Shown piece by piece: positions 17,986 to 26,798 of a stretch of DNA of 49,593 nt. Both the position numbers and the translations under genes were made by a program. The notes below the pieces were generated by a model, which was given only the letters and a program-made list of their open reading frames with translations, did not search any database and was not told the origin of the DNA. The stretch is taken from contig MERI01000222.1 of the NCBI GenBank assembly GCA_001772005.1, positions 1 to 49,593 of the forward strand, given 5' to 3'. Within the stretch, counting starts at the first letter, position 1; each line of letters starts with the position of its first letter. This DNA is from Betaproteobacteria bacterium RIFCSPLOWO2_12_FULL_62_58. Its GTDB lineage: Bacteria; Pseudomonadota; Gammaproteobacteria; Burkholderiales; SG8-41.

Positions 17986-19017
17986 ATGAAAGCAGCGCAA
18001 TTCCACAAACACGGTGGACCGGAAGTTCTTGTCTATGAGGATGTTCCTGATAAGGTTGCCGGTCCTGGTGAAGTTGTGGTGCGAGTGCGTGCCTGCGGCG
18101 TAAACGGACGCGATCTATGGACTCGCCAAGGATCGCCGAACCACGTCGTCCAGCTGCCTCACATACTCGGATGCGAAATCGCCGGCGAAGTCGCCGAGCT
18201 CGGGCCAGGCGTGACCGGAATCAAGGTGAAGGATCGTGTGGCGGTTCATCCTGGGATCTCGTGCGGTTCATGCTGGGCGTGCACATCCGGACAGGACAAC
18301 CTCTGCCCTGACTACACCATCGTCGGCTCGAGCTGGGCGCACGGCGGTTATGCGGAGCTTGCCAAGGTACCGGCGGCGAATATTATTCCTTTGCCGGAAA
18401 CGCTGAGTTTTGAACAGGCCGCAGCCGTACTGCTGGTGTTCCTCACAGCGTGGCACATGCTGATCACACGCGCGCAAGTGCGTCCTGGCGAAAAGATTGT
18501 GATTCTCGCGGCAGGTAGCGGGGTCGGTGCTGCAGCAGTGCAAATCGCAAGACTGTGCGGAGCCTACGTAATCGCAGCGGCTGGCAGCGAAGCGAAACTG
18601 CACCGCGCACGCGAGCTCGGTGCCGATGCATGTATTAACTACCGCGAGCAGGATTTCATGGAGATTGCGCGGGAGCTCACCGGCGGTCGCGGTGTCGACT
18701 GCGTGTTCGAAACTGTCGGAGCTGATACATGGCAAAAGAGTCTCAAGAGTCTACGCCGCGGTGGGCGCATCGTCACGTGCGGTACTACGAGCGGCGCGTT
18801 TGTCGAGCAGGACATCCGCTTTCTGTACCGCCAGCACCTCACCGTCATCGGTTCATCTATGGGAACTCGGCGCGAGTTGCGCGCAATCATCGAACTCGTA
18901 ACGCAGGGAAAGCTTAAGCCCACTCTCCACCGTACGCTCTCGCTCAAGGACGCGTCCGAAGCGCACCGCATCCTTGCGGGCCGCGAGCAATTCGGCAAAG
19001 TGGTTCTAACCCCTTAA
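17986..19017 (+). CDS. MDR-family zinc-type alcohol dehydrogenase / quinone oxidoreductase
   Basis: The ATG at 17986 (MKAAQFHKHGGPEVLVYEDV) gives a 343-residue protein of normal MDR length; an earlier ATG at 17923 would add 21 unlikely residues. The GroES-like domain has the structural-zinc cysteines in CGSCWACTSGQDNLC and a His/Glu pair in PHILGCEIAGEV. The usual catalytic-zinc cysteine (GVCHSD) is replaced by GVNGRD. The Rossmann domain contains LAAGSGVGAAAVQIARLCGA. It would oxidise or reduce a small alcohol, aldehyde or enone with NAD(P). It starts the plus-strand series that continues with the binding protein 26 bp downstream. Confidence 0.88.
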   Translation: MKAAQFHKHGGPEVLVYEDVPDKVAGPGEVVVRVRACGVNGRDLWTRQGSPNHVVQLPHILGCEIAGEVAELGPGVTGIKVKDRVAVHPGISCGSCWACTSGQDNLCPDYTIVGSSWAHGGYAELAKVPAANIIPLPETLSFEQAAAVLLVFLTAWHMLITRAQVRPGEKIVILAAGSGVGAAAVQIARLCGAYVIAAAGSEAKLHRARELGADACINYREQDFMEIARELTGGRGVDCVFETVGADTWQKSLKSLRRGGRIVTCGTTSGAFVEQDIRFLYRQHLTVIGSSMGTRRELRAIIELVTQGKLKPTLHRTLSLKDASEAHRILAGREQFGKVVLTP

Positions 19018-19043
19018 CGCACCTTAACGCAGGAGACCCGCAA

Positions 19044-20042
19044 ATGAATCAATTCGAAAATAACAGACGCCGGCTGCTCGCGCTCATCAGCGGAGCGACG
19101 GTTACCGCTGGCTGGCCGATGCGATCCGCATACGCCGCGCCGAATGATCCACTCTCGATGGGTTACCCGGCAAACCTCATAGGAGTAGTCGCCATCATCG
19201 CTGAAGAGGAGAAGATGTTCGACAAAGCCGGCGCGCGGGTGTCGTTCCATAAATTCAACTCGGGCGTCGCAGTGCGCGATGCGATGGTATCCGGGCGCGT
19301 CGAGCTAGGCATCATGAATACAACGCCATTCGTAATCGGGGTCGCAAAAGGCGAACTGTCGGGACTCGCAGTTGCCGCCTATGCCGGCCGCATTATTATG
19401 GTTGTTGCGCGCAAAGACAGCGGTATCAACACTGTGGCTAACCTGAAAGGAAAAAAAGTGGGCTCGCAGATCGGCTCCGGCACTGACCACGTCTTCCAGA
19501 ACAAGATACTGCCAAAGTTCGGGTTGAAAGTTAGTGACGTACAAATCGTGAATGTCAAATTCGCCGAGCATGTTTCGGCTTTGGCCAGTGGTTCGGTTGA
19601 CGCGTACGCGGGCACCGAGCCGTACTCCTCGGTCGCAGAGTACGAAGGTATTGGCCGCGTGATCGTCGACTATGGGCAGTTCGATCTGTCTCCCATCATC
19701 CTCGCCGTAAACCGATCGGTGTTTGAGCAGAAGCGCGAGGCGGTGGTTACGATGCTCAAAGGCTGGCTGGAAACCGTCAGGTTTGTGCAAGAGCAACCGG
19801 CGCGCGCTAGCAGTATTATCTGGAAATACTATACGGCCCAAGGCTACATCTCGCCTGAGCCGGTGTTCAGAACCATATTAAGTCGCTTGGTCCTTACGCC
19901 TGATTACGTGCCCGAACTAAAGGGCTATCTGATCGAGCAGGCACAAATTCTCCTCGACAAGAAACAAATTAGCCACATGCCCGACTGGGACAAGGAGCTG
20001 TTACGTGAGCCCATCGCGCAAGCACGCAGACTCATAAAATGA
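19044..20042 (+). CDS. ABC transporter solute-binding protein, NMT1/THI5-like (subfamily II)
   Basis: The 332-residue protein has an N-terminal export signal with three arginines (NNRRRLLALISGATVTAGWP, cleavage near AYAAP). The NMT1-like fold follows (MGYPANLIGVVAIIAEEEKM, MNTTPFVIGVAKGELSG, VVARKDSGINTVANLKGKKV, ASGSVDAYAGTEPYSSVAEY). It is most similar in the window to the protein at 35494. A ribosome site (CAGGAGA) precedes the ATG. Its stop codon overlaps the start of a truncated alpha/beta-hydrolase gene (ATGA), which shows that binding protein and hydrolase once formed one module. Confidence 0.88.
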   Translation: MNQFENNRRRLLALISGATVTAGWPMRSAYAAPNDPLSMGYPANLIGVVAIIAEEEKMFDKAGARVSFHKFNSGVAVRDAMVSGRVELGIMNTTPFVIGVAKGELSGLAVAAYAGRIIMVVARKDSGINTVANLKGKKVGSQIGSGTDHVFQNKILPKFGLKVSDVQIVNVKFAEHVSALASGSVDAYAGTEPYSSVAEYEGIGRVIVDYGQFDLSPIILAVNRSVFEQKREAVVTMLKGWLETVRFVQEQPARASSIIWKYYTAQGYISPEPVFRTILSRLVLTPDYVPELKGYLIEQAQILLDKKQISHMPDWDKELLREPIAQARRLIK

Positions 20043-20197
20043 GCGGTTTGGCCATTCGCAAGCGGGCCACGCGAAAAAGCGTGATTAAGCAATGCGAGGT
20101 GTTCTTCGACAGCGAAGGAATCGAGCTTGTTGCCGACTATCGCGTCCCTGCCAGTATCAAGCGTGGGCACATTACCTGGTTGATTAGAGCTTTATGA
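20039..20197 (+). pseudogene. N-terminal remnant of an alpha/beta hydrolase
   Basis: A 52-codon frame starts at an ATG that overlaps the stop of the upstream binding protein by four bases. Residues 15-43 read VIKQCEVFFDSEGIELVADY then RVPASIKRG. They match the N-terminus of the hydrolase at 21312 (ERQIEFYSEGILLSAVYRVP). The frame then runs into unrelated sequence and stops, so nucleophile and core are absent. It is a truncated copy of the same hydrolase type. Confidence 0.75.
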
Positions 20198-20274
20198 AGA
20201 CAATGACGTCTCAGTAGGTCTATGCGAATTTGCATTTCCCGGCCCGAACGAGGTTCAACCGAGTAGGAGACATT

Positions 20275-21270
20275 ATGAATCGATCAACATTGTCGCGACG
20301 TTTGTTTTTGTCCTGCGCTGGCGCAGCCGTGATCGGGGCGGCGTGGCCGCCGAAATCGAGTTTCGCTCAGGGTGCGAAGGAAGTGCGGATTGCCTACGGC
20401 TCGACGGTTGCCTGGGCAGTTGACGTGATCGCCATTGAGGAGAAACTCTACGAGAAAGCGGGGCTCAGGGTCAGAGTAAGACCCCTTGAGTCCGGCAAAG
20501 CGATCCGCGATGCGATGGTGGCGGGCGCGGTGGACATCGGCCCGATGGCCGCTACGCCATTCGTTATCGGTGCCGCCAAGAGCGATCTGGTGGGCGTCGT
20601 CGTTACCAGCTACTTCGGCTCGATCAATCTGGTGCAAGTGCGATACGACTCCCCGATTCAGAACGTCAAAGACCTGCGTGGAAAGAAGGTCGGCACGCAG
20701 GTGGGCTCGCTTACACACAGCGTATTGGTGGAGAAGCTCGCGCCGGCATATGGGCTAAAGCCGGGCAATTACGAGATCATCAATATCGGCAACAACGGGC
20801 TAGTGCCGGCGCTCGTCGCAGGCACGGTGGACGCAGTGACCAGCTTAGAACCCTATGCGGGCATGGCCGAGCACGAGAAAATCGCACGCACGCTGACTGA
20901 TTTCGCCCCGTTTGACTTAATGCCGACGCTGTTGGTGGTGCGCGGGTCGTATCTTGATCAAAATGAGGCCGAGGTGGTAGGCGTGCTTAAGGCGTGGCTC
21001 GCCGCCGAGAAGGTCTTCCACACTGACCGCGCTAGGACTGTTGCGATCGTACGGCGCAAATATGAGACGCAAGGCTACGCGATTCCGCCCACAGTATTGG
21101 CGCGGGCGCTGGAACGGCTGCGAGTGCAGCCGGACATCACCGGGGAGTTGCGTGTATACCTCTCAGAACAGGCCGAAACCCTCAGGCGCGCTGGAACTAT
21201 ATCTCAACTGCCAGACTGGAATCGGAGCCTACGTCCCGATTTGCTCAGGAAGGCGCGCGGACAGTTATAG
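20275..21270 (+). CDS. ABC transporter solute-binding protein, NMT1/THI5-like (subfamily III)
   Basis: The ATG at 20275 follows TAGGAGA and gives about 331 residues with a twin-arginine-like signal (STLSRRLFLSCAGAAVIGAA, cleavage near SFAQG). The mature part reads RIAYGSTVAWAVDVIAIEEK, PMAATPFVIGAAKSDLVG, DLRGKKVGTQVGSLTHSVLV, AGTVDAVTSLEPYAGMAEHE. It is closest to the protein at 46193-47173. The frame stays open upstream to 20230 but without a ribosome site. The hydrolase gene starts 41 bp downstream, so both are probably co-transcribed. Confidence 0.88.
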   Translation: MNRSTLSRRLFLSCAGAAVIGAAWPPKSSFAQGAKEVRIAYGSTVAWAVDVIAIEEKLYEKAGLRVRVRPLESGKAIRDAMVAGAVDIGPMAATPFVIGAAKSDLVGVVVTSYFGSINLVQVRYDSPIQNVKDLRGKKVGTQVGSLTHSVLVEKLAPAYGLKPGNYEIINIGNNGLVPALVAGTVDAVTSLEPYAGMAEHEKIARTLTDFAPFDLMPTLLVVRGSYLDQNEAEVVGVLKAWLAAEKVFHTDRARTVAIVRRKYETQGYAIPPTVLARALERLRVQPDITGELRVYLSEQAETLRRAGTISQLPDWNRSLRPDLLRKARGQL

Positions 21271-21311
21271 AAGGGCGCATAAGGCGAACGTAACCACAGG
21301 GAGGTCAAAAT

Positions 21312-22268
21312 ATGAAAGAACGTCAGATTGAGTTCTACAGCGAGGGCATTCTGCTCTCGGCGGTATACCGCGTTCCGTCCGGGATGAAGCGCCGCGCGCG
21401 ATGGCCCGGGATTGTCTGCTGTCACGGCTATTCCGGCAATAAGGACATCCACACCGCAAAAGCGGCGATCGCGCTCAGCCGAGCCGGTTACGTGACGCTG
21501 TGCTTCGACCATCGCGGATTCGGCAAGAGCGCCGGCACGCCGGGGCGCATGATCCCGATGGAGCAGGTCAACGACATCCGCGATGCGCTCACCTATCTCG
21601 GCGCGCAGGCTGAGGTCGATCCTGAGTTGCTCGGGCTTTGGGGCCAAAGCTGGGGGGGGGCCAACGTTACCCATGTAGCCGCGATCGACCCGCGCGTCAA
21701 ATGCACGGTAAGTTTGTCCGGGATCGGCGACGGCGAGCGCTGGCTGCGCAGCATACGGAACTACGCTCAATGGCGCGCATTCCTTAAGCGCGTTGAAACT
21801 GACCGAGTGCAGCGTGTGCGCACGGGAAAATCTGAGGAGGTCGATCTGTTCGAAATCATGGCGCCCGACCCCGCGACCGAACAGTACTATAATGCTGCCC
21901 GCAGCAAGCACCCGAAATGGGTTTGGCAGCGGCCTCTCGAGACCGCGGACGCGACTATGTCGTTCAAGCCGGTGGAACTCGCGCATCGCATTGCACCACG
22001 CGCCATCATGTTCATGCACACTGAGGGTGACTATCTGGTGCCGATGGAGGAATCGATCAGCATGTACGACGCAGCGCTCGAACCAAAGCGGCTCCGGATC
22101 TTTCGGGGTGTCTCGCACCAGGACGCCTACCACGAGCCGGTGCACGGACAAATCATGGCGGAAGCCATAGCTTGGTATAAGCACCACCTGTCGCGCGACG
22201 AACGACTGCGTACAATTTGCCGCCGCAGCGCAGGCTCTAGCGTGGAGCGAGCCCCGACCGATCGCTAA
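21312..22268 (+). CDS. Alpha/beta-hydrolase (dienelactone hydrolase / esterase-like)
   Basis: The 318-residue protein shows the alpha/beta-hydrolase order: oxyanion strand GIVCCHGYSGNK, CFDHRGFGKSAGTPGR, nucleophile elbow GQSWGG with Ser113, acid in HTEGDYLVP (Asp240), and histidine in RGVSHQDAYHEP (about 269). It has no signal peptide and should hydrolyse esters, lactones or C-C bonds in the cytoplasm. The ribosome site GGGAGGT precedes the ATG. A nine-G run lies at the nucleophile elbow without breaking the frame. Binding protein, hydrolase, MmgE/PrpD and cupin genes follow one another closely and look like one operon. Confidence 0.88.
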   Translation: MKERQIEFYSEGILLSAVYRVPSGMKRRARWPGIVCCHGYSGNKDIHTAKAAIALSRAGYVTLCFDHRGFGKSAGTPGRMIPMEQVNDIRDALTYLGAQAEVDPELLGLWGQSWGGANVTHVAAIDPRVKCTVSLSGIGDGERWLRSIRNYAQWRAFLKRVETDRVQRVRTGKSEEVDLFEIMAPDPATEQYYNAARSKHPKWVWQRPLETADATMSFKPVELAHRIAPRAIMFMHTEGDYLVPMEESISMYDAALEPKRLRIFRGVSHQDAYHEPVHGQIMAEAIAWYKHHLSRDERLRTICRRSAGSSVERAPTDR

Positions 22269-22288
22269 CCTAGACGTAGGAGAAAACA

Positions 22289-23692
22289 GTGAAAGCAGAG
22301 AACATCGTTCGCAAGGAACATTTCATTGCCGTAACGGAACAGCTTGCGGCGTTCATTGCGCGGGCACGATTCGAGGACCTGCCACGCGAGGTAGTACAGC
22401 TCTCCAAGAACTCGATTCTCGACACCATAGGCGTGGCGCTCGCGGGCGCAGTGGAGCCCGGTGCGCGCATGCTCAGTCTTTATGTAAATCAGAATGGCGG
22501 GAAAGCCGTTTGCTCATTGATAGGCCAGAAATCGAAGAGTTCGCCACGCAACGCGGCGCTTGCGAACGGCATGTCCTCGCATATGCTGGGATTCAGCGAT
22601 CTATCCGTTACGCCAGTAGTGCACCCGTCGATCTCGGTGCTGCCCGCGGTGCTCTCGCTCGCGGAAGCGCACGGCGCATCCGGCCAGGATGTCATTACGT
22701 CCCACGTGCTCGGAGTTGAACTTGCGTGCAAGCTGGGAGAAGTCGTCGGCTCCGATTTCAATAGAAAGGGATGGCATTCATGCTCTGTGCTGGGCGGCTT
22801 CGGCGCCACGGCAGGCGCGGCCCACGTACTCGGACTCGATACCTCGAAGACAGCCAACGCGCTTGGACTCGCTGGCATGCAAACCGCCGGCATCAAAGCT
22901 GGCATGGGCACGATGGCCAAAGCATACGGCGCAGGCCGCGCTGCGGAAAATGGAGTGATCGCGGCTGAGCTATCCCAGATGGGGTTCACTGGTCCAACGA
23001 CCGTGATCGAAGGCCTTGATGGTTTCCTGCAAACCTTCGGCGACGGCGCAAACGGCGATCGTCTGATGGATACTTTCGCCAAGCCCTACCATTTCGTCTC
23101 TCCCGGCATCACGTTAAAGCCGTACCCGAGCTGCACGTGTTCGCACACCTCGATCAGCGCAATACTGACGTTACGCAAGCAGCACAACATCGCGCCTGAT
23201 GACGTGGCCGAGGTCGAATGCAGCGTGAGCCCAGCCGTCGCCAACTATCTCAAATTTCCGCGACCACAAAATGCACTCGAGGCCAAGTACAGCCTCCAGT
23301 TCTGCGTGGCGTCGGCGCTGATCGACGGCAGCGTTGGAATCAAAACTTTTGCCGATGCCCGTATCGGCGATCCACGATTGGCGGCACTGCTGCAACGCGT
23401 CAAAATGACGATCTCTCCAGAGCTTGCGGCGCTCGGCTTTAACCCCGATATCGCGCCCTTCGGCTCGCGCGTAAAGATACGGCTGAAGGACGGTCGGGAG
23501 TTTTTCCGCCGCCAGGACAAGGGGCCATGGGAACCGGAGACCGCGCCTTCTTGGAATGACTTATTGCCAAAATATCGGACTTGCACCACACTCGTGCTCG
23601 ACACGCAGCGCATTGAAGAAACGATCGCCATCATCGACGATCTGGAAAACCAGAAGGACGTCACGCGTCTCATGGATCTGATACGCGGCTGA
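22289..23692 (+). CDS. MmgE/PrpD family protein (2-methylcitrate dehydratase-like)
   Basis: The 467-residue protein starts with GTG after a clear TAGGAG site. It has the MmgE/PrpD pattern: helical N-terminus (LSKNSILDTIGVALAGAVEP), NAALANGMSSHMLGFSDLSV, HPSISVLPAVLSLAEAHGAS, GWHSCSVLGGFGATAGAAHV, KPYPSCTCSHTSI and a smaller C-terminal domain. Known members dehydrate 2-methylcitrate or cis-trans isomerise related acids. In non-propionate contexts, as here with no prpB or prpC nearby, the substrate is generally unknown. It lies 20 bp after the hydrolase and 44 bp before the first cupin. Confidence 0.9.
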   Translation: MKAENIVRKEHFIAVTEQLAAFIARARFEDLPREVVQLSKNSILDTIGVALAGAVEPGARMLSLYVNQNGGKAVCSLIGQKSKSSPRNAALANGMSSHMLGFSDLSVTPVVHPSISVLPAVLSLAEAHGASGQDVITSHVLGVELACKLGEVVGSDFNRKGWHSCSVLGGFGATAGAAHVLGLDTSKTANALGLAGMQTAGIKAGMGTMAKAYGAGRAAENGVIAAELSQMGFTGPTTVIEGLDGFLQTFGDGANGDRLMDTFAKPYHFVSPGITLKPYPSCTCSHTSISAILTLRKQHNIAPDDVAEVECSVSPAVANYLKFPRPQNALEAKYSLQFCVASALIDGSVGIKTFADARIGDPRLAALLQRVKMTISPELAALGFNPDIAPFGSRVKIRLKDGREFFRRQDKGPWEPETAPSWNDLLPKYRTCTTLVLDTQRIEETIAIIDDLENQKDVTRLMDLIRG

Positions 23693-23704
23693 GCCAGTGG
23701 CCGG

Positions 23705-24213
23705 TCACACTTTCTAACCCAGAAGGAACATCCTATATGTCCGCAACACAGAAAACACAATACGTCTACGCGCTCGACAAGATGAATCAGCAGGTCGTCC
23801 ACGGCGAGGTCTCCACGTCTAAAGGTGCCGCGGCATCGGGTGAACGTATGCACGTCGGGCTGGTGCACAAAGCGCGCGGTACCGGATCGCGGCCGCACAG
23901 TCATCCGAACGAGCAATTCAATTTCGTGCTGCAGGGTACGCTGCAGGCCGAAATCGACGGCAAGACCTATCTTGTCCCGAAGGGCAGCGTGATTCATATT
24001 CCGGCGAACACGGTGCACAGCATTATCGCAACGCCAGAAGAGGACGTGATTTTCTACGTTTGCAAGGATACTCGGCATTCGCTCGGCAACGTCATCGCAG
24101 CCGACGGCAAGTACGACGGGCCGCGCTACGAACCGGGGTTCGGTCCGGCGGCGTCACAAAAGTAGCTTGTCGACCCGGTAAGAACGCAGCACAGATTGAG
24201 GAAGTTGATGATG
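23705..24213 (+). repeat. Direct repeat, copy 1 (cupin unit)
   Basis: This block covers a short leader, the cupin gene and the spacer up to the next ATG. It is repeated at 25296-25802 with only scattered differences. Similarity continues past the stop codon (TAGCTTGTCGACCCGG in both copies) and ends at the start of each following Bug receptor. The two copies flank one Bug gene, as expected for tandem duplication of a cupin-plus-Bug unit. Confidence 0.85.
23737..24165 (+). CDS. Small single-domain cupin
   Basis: The 142-residue protein has the cupin motifs: metal ligands in RPHSHPNEQFNFVLQGTLQ (two His and a Glu) and a second motif with His in HIPANTVHSI. Small cupins of this kind are enzymes (isomerases, dioxygenases, lyases) or binding proteins; the function cannot be chosen from sequence. 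It ends PRYEPGFGPAASQK. It is almost the same as the cupin at 25327 and similar to the one at 34207. It is the last gene of the hydrolase operon and lies directly before a Bug receptor. Confidence 0.85.
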   Translation: MSATQKTQYVYALDKMNQQVVHGEVSTSKGAAASGERMHVGLVHKARGTGSRPHSHPNEQFNFVLQGTLQAEIDGKTYLVPKGSVIHIPANTVHSIIATPEEDVIFYVCKDTRHSLGNVIAADGKYDGPRYEPGFGPAASQK

Positions 24214-25191
24214 AGAGCTGCAATCGTTAGCGTTGCCATTGCTGCGCTTTTTTCCGCTGTGACGAGTGTCCATGGTCGGGAGCAGGCACGCGACGCCTAT
24301 CCGGACAAGCCGATACGTTTCGTTGTGCCGTTTGTAGCTGGCGGATCCTACGATGTAGTGGCACGATTACTAGGCATGAATCTCTCCGAGGTTTTGGGAC
24401 AGCGAATTGTCGTGGATAATCGGCCTGGTGCTGGAGGGTTGATCGGCACGAAAATAATCAAAGAGGCAGCGGGAGATGGTTATACGCTCGGGATGTTTGG
24501 CAACCCCCAAACGATTTCCGTGAACGTTAACCCTAATACCGATTACGACATCGAGAAGGATTTCACGCCCATCGCGCCGCTTGCGGTGTTAACCAACGTT
24601 CTTGTGATACATGGTTCTGTCCCGGCGCATTCATTGAAAGAGTTCATAGCGCTGGCAAAATCCAAGCCGGGGCAGTTCAATTACGGTTCCGGTGGTGTCG
24701 GCGCGACTACTCATCTTGCGGGAGAGCTGTTTAAGTCTCTTGCTGGAGTTCAACTTGTGCATGTTCCTTACAAAGGATCCGGGGTGGCGGTCACAGAGCT
24801 GTTGAGCGGCCAAGTCCAGTTCATGGTCCTAAATATGGTTCTGGCTCGTCCCCTCGTGGAATCAGGCAGGATCAGGGCACTCGCGGTTGCAAGCCCAAGG
24901 CGCTCGCCTTTTCTACCGGAAGTGCCTTCTACGAACGAAGCAGGACTAACAGGCTACGAGTTTAGTCAATGGTACGGCGTGGTCGCGCCTGCGAAATTGC
25001 CAGGAAAAATCGTCAATCAGTTGAATCGTGAAATCACGAAAATCGTTCAATCATCAGGGTTTAAGAAGGGCTTAATGCGTCAGGGCGCCGAGCCGATGAG
25101 TTCCGACGCAGACACTCTGGCCCGATTCATCAAGTCGGATGTAGCCAAGTACCGCAAGATCGTCAAGGAACAACACATCCTGGCCAATTAG
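24208..25191 (+). CDS. Tripartite tricarboxylate transporter receptor (Bug/TctC family)
   Basis: The frame opens at a TTG (24196), but the double ATG at 24208/24211 after GAGGAAG is the likely start. A Sec signal (AAIVSVAIAALFSAVTSVHG) precedes the family start YPDKPIRFVVPFVAGGSYDV. Further family motifs are VVDNRPGAGGLIGTKII, PGQFNYGSGGVGATTHLAGE and VHVPYKGSGVAVTELLSGQV. Bug proteins are periplasmic receptors that capture carboxylates or small amides, often with no dedicated TctA/TctB membrane genes nearby, as here. The gene is AT-richer than its neighbours. Confidence 0.9.
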   Translation: MMRAAIVSVAIAALFSAVTSVHGREQARDAYPDKPIRFVVPFVAGGSYDVVARLLGMNLSEVLGQRIVVDNRPGAGGLIGTKIIKEAAGDGYTLGMFGNPQTISVNVNPNTDYDIEKDFTPIAPLAVLTNVLVIHGSVPAHSLKEFIALAKSKPGQFNYGSGGVGATTHLAGELFKSLAGVQLVHVPYKGSGVAVTELLSGQVQFMVLNMVLARPLVESGRIRALAVASPRRSPFLPEVPSTNEAGLTGYEFSQWYGVVAPAKLPGKIVNQLNREITKIVQSSGFKKGLMRQGAEPMSSDADTLARFIKSDVAKYRKIVKEQHILAN

Positions 25192-25295
25192 AAAGGCGGC
25201 TATGCCTAGATAAAGACCGATTGGTTGAGAGTGTACTGACAAGTGTATTGTCGTTAGCGTCCATGAATCTAATACCCGGCTAAGCCAACGCATAA

Positions 25296-25802
25296 TCACA
25301 CTTTTTAGCCCGAGAGGAGCATTCCAATGTCCGCAATACAGGAAACACAATACGTCTACGCGCTCGACAAGATGAATCAGCAGGTCGTCCACGGCGAGGT
25401 TTCCACGTCTAAAGGCGCTGCAGTATCGGGTGAACGTATGCATGTGGGCCTGGTACACAAGGCTCGTGGCACCGGATCGCGGCCGCACAGTCATCCGAAC
25501 GAGCAATTCAACTTCGTGCTGCAAGGTACGCTGCAGGCTGAAATCGATGGCAAGACCTATCTTGTCCCGAAGGGCAGTGTGATTCATATTCCGGCAAACA
25601 AGGTACACAGCATTATTGCGACTCCCGAAGAGGACGTGATCTTTTATGTTTGCAAGGACACTCGGCACTCTCTCGGCAATGCCATCGCGGCTGATGGCAA
25701 GTATGACGGGCCGCGCTACGAACCAGGGTTTGGTCCGGCCGCATCAAAAAGTAGCTTGTCGACCCGGCAGGAACGCAGCACAGGTTGAAGAGGTTGATGA
25801 TG
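25296..25802 (+). repeat. Direct repeat, copy 2 (cupin unit)
   Basis: This is the second copy of the block at 23705-24213, including leader, cupin gene and the TAGCTTGTCGACCCGG spacer. The main difference with an effect is a single-base loss near 25747. The A-run in the last codons changes the frame, so the former stop is read through. Confidence 0.85.
25327..25788 (+). CDS. Small single-domain cupin, near-duplicate with altered C-terminus
   Basis: The first 138 or so residues match the cupin at 23737 almost exactly, including the metal ligands in RPHSHPNEQFNFVLQG and HIPANKVHSI. The first copy ends GFGPAASQK. Here a one-base loss in the A-run near the end shifts the frame and adds SSLSTRQERSTG, giving 153 residues. 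The cupin fold should not be affected. The new stop overlaps the leader of the following Bug gene. It is the product of a tandem duplication. Confidence 0.82.
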   Translation: MSAIQETQYVYALDKMNQQVVHGEVSTSKGAAVSGERMHVGLVHKARGTGSRPHSHPNEQFNFVLQGTLQAEIDGKTYLVPKGSVIHIPANKVHSIIATPEEDVIFYVCKDTRHSLGNAIAADGKYDGPRYEPGFGPAASKSSLSTRQERSTG

Positions 25803-26798
25803 GCACTGACGAATTCCGAACGTTTATATCCGATAATTGTTGGAATGGCGGCGCTGTGTATTGCAGCGAGTCCCATTGCCGCGCACGCGCAATCCGTCGG
25901 TTATCCCTCGAAGCCGATTCGATGGATCGTCCCTCAAGCCCCAGGAACGAGCAACGACATCCTCACCCGCTTCGTCGCAAAGAAATTGTCGGAGGTCATA
26001 GGCCAATCGGTAGTGGTTGAAAATCGCGCGGGAGGGGGCGGCACGGTCGGTACGGACTTCGTAGCCAAAGCGGCTCCCGACGGCCAAACCATACTCATGG
26101 GGAACTTCTCGACTCATGCGGTAAATCCTGCGCTGTACCGAAAGCTGCCTTACGATGCCGTGAGCGATTTCGCGCCGATAACGCTGGTAGCCACGTATAG
26201 CCATATGCTAGCGGTGCATCCTTCGCTACCGGCCAAGACCGTAAAAGAGCTCATCCAGTTCGCGAAACGCAGACCCGGAGAGATCAACTACGCCACCGCG
26301 GGCAACGGCAGTGCGCAGCACCTGGCGGGGGAACTGTTCAAGAGCATAGCTGGTGTCGACCTTACGCACGTACCGTACAAGGGTGGTGGCCCGGGCATGA
26401 CGGCGCTCATGGGCGGTGAGGTCGCGGTGATGTTCCCGACCACGGGCCTCGTATTGCCCCACGCCAAGGCAGGCAAGGTGCGGTTGCTCGCAGTAACAAG
26501 CCGAACGCGGGTCGATGCCGCCCCGGAAGTGCCCACGCTGTCCGAAAGCGGTGTCGCGGGATACGAGCTTACCGGCTGGCTGGGCGCGCTGGCACCGGCA
26601 AAGACGCATCCAGCGACTGTGGGGAAGCTGAACACAGAGATCGTCAGGATCGTCCAGGCACCGGACACGCGCACCACCCTTGCCGCGTACGGGCTGACGA
26701 CGACGAGCAGCACGCCTGATCAGTTTGCTCAGCTCATCAAGTCGGAGATCGTTAAGTGGACCAAGCTCGCGCAAAAAACGGGCATCCACGCGGAATGA
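25797..26798 (+). CDS. Tripartite tricarboxylate transporter receptor (Bug/TctC family)
   Basis: The protein of about 333 residues has a signal (LYPIIVGMAALCIAASPIAA, cleavage near AHAQS) and family motifs YPSKPIRWIVPQAPGTSNDI, VVENRAGGGGTVGTDFVAK, LPYDAVSDFAPITLVA and VDLTHVPYKGGGPGMTALMG. The ATG at 25797 or 25800, after GAAGAGG, is preferred over the TTG at 25785. Its last 146 bp and the following leader are duplicated at 28641-28865. Next to it is a small BCCP-like gene. Confidence 0.9.
   Translation: MMALTNSERLYPIIVGMAALCIAASPIAAHAQSVGYPSKPIRWIVPQAPGTSNDILTRFVAKKLSEVIGQSVVVENRAGGGGTVGTDFVAKAAPDGQTILMGNFSTHAVNPALYRKLPYDAVSDFAPITLVATYSHMLAVHPSLPAKTVKELIQFAKRRPGEINYATAGNGSAQHLAGELFKSIAGVDLTHVPYKGGGPGMTALMGGEVAVMFPTTGLVLPHAKAGKVRLLAVTSRTRVDAAPEVPTLSESGVAGYELTGWLGALAPAKTHPATVGKLNTEIVRIVQAPDTRTTLAAYGLTTTSSTPDQFAQLIKSEIVKWTKLAQKTGIHAE

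Noticed and set aside
21204-22187. Minus-strand frame of 327 codons over the alpha/beta hydrolase
   Set aside because: The hydrolase nucleophile elbow and ribosome site are on the plus strand.
22289-23692. Assigning the MmgE/PrpD gene to the methylcitrate cycle
   Set aside because: No methylcitrate synthase or a cysteine-type methylisocitrate lyase is in the window, and family members occur in many other contexts.
23245-24078. Minus-strand frames over the cupin genes (also 25072-25668), similar to each other
   Set aside because: They resemble each other only because the cupin unit is duplicated; they are antisense shadows.
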